Positions 26,578 through 26,680 of a DNA stretch of 26,680 nucleotides are shown here, one piece after another. How positions within the stretch are numbered: the first letter of the stretch is position 1; every line of letters begins with the position of its first letter. Source of the stretch: a virus; IMG/VR virus record IMGVR_UViG_3300008113_000308, positions 1 through 26,680 of that record. One strand, given 5' to 3'. The translations under genes were made by a program, and so were the position numbers. Below the pieces are notes generated by a model that was not told the origin of the DNA, searched no databases, and saw only the letters and a program-made list of their open reading frames with translations.

Positions 26578-26680
26578 ATAAGTTGTCGCGACCTGTCACA
26601 CATCATGTGCCTGATGCGATAATATCTGTGTAATGTTTCAGTGCCTTGCTGGTCGGGCGAATGACCAGCACTGGAGGTTT
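26578..26680 (+). promoter_or_regulatory. Promoter and leader hairpin for a gene beyond the right edge
   Basis: GTCACA (26595-26600) and GATAAT (26618-26623) are 17 bp apart, and a TG lies one base before the -10, so this is a fair host-type promoter. Downstream, GCTGGTC and GACCAGC (26648-26654 and 26663-26669) form a perfect 7-bp inverted repeat with an 8-nt loop, followed at once by a CTGGAGG ribosome site at 26671-26677. The hairpin could be an operator or affect translation of the next gene. This promoter does not look like the array units. Confidence 0.5.

Overview
The window is a 26.7 kb piece of a tailed bacteriophage genome. It carries a complete head and packaging module: small and large terminase, portal, scaffold, HK97-fold capsid protein and two adaptor-like proteins. 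The portal type and the paired adaptor-like proteins suggest a short-tailed (podovirus-like) virion, but no tail gene beyond the adaptors is visible. Strong Shine-Dalgarno (SD) sites, GTG and TTG starts and U-tract hairpin terminators point to an ordinary bacterial host that cannot be named from sequence. Base composition is close to balanced.

Layout. (1) 1-13229, all minus strand: a late operon of virion genes, tightly spaced and often overlapping by ATGA or TAATG. It includes two genes of 43 and 55 codons and runs off the left edge in a gene with a signal peptide. (2) 13230-13967, plus strand: a divergent promoter region, a LuxR-type HTH regulator, a tRNA-Asn and a small DUF6321-like protein. 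(3) 13964-17614, minus strand: replication, nucleotide and lysis genes (SSB, XRE repressor-like protein, CHAP lysin, DUF3310, dUTPase, SNase-type nuclease), a non-canonical tRNA-like element, an HTH protein whose C-terminal half looks like a Tad2/DUF2829 domain, and two small HTH-like or coiled-coil proteins. (4) 17615-17969: a long intergenic region with an extreme G-rich tract. (5) 17842-24350, plus strand: the most striking part, an array of nine self-contained cassettes. Each has a conserved ~130 bp regulatory unit, one short gene (two in cassette 2) and a hairpin terminator starting a few bases after the stop. The genes look unrelated, but the regulatory DNA is homologous in all nine. A tenth, truncated unit closes the array. 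(6) 24351-24694: noncoding, with phased A-tracts. (7) 24695-26577: a second rightward operon of five overlapping small genes, starting with a YubB/DUF1281-like protein. The window ends in a promoter-like region with a hairpin.

How it fits together. Leftward genes build the capsid and supply packaging, lysis and nucleotide functions. The rightward array looks like an early accessory (moron-like) region in which every gene has its own promoter and terminator. The same GTAAGTATA word occurs in every array unit. It also lies, in the opposite sense, over the extended -10 boxes of the leftward 17614 operon and of the LuxR gene, so one regulator might tie these promoters together. The best candidate for an undescribed system is this array: its matched 16-bp-period direct repeats, its SD-bearing inverted repeat with compensatory changes, and its unknown cargo genes, next to a Tad2-like putative anti-defence protein. 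All functional assignments are by eye from motifs; no database search was run.
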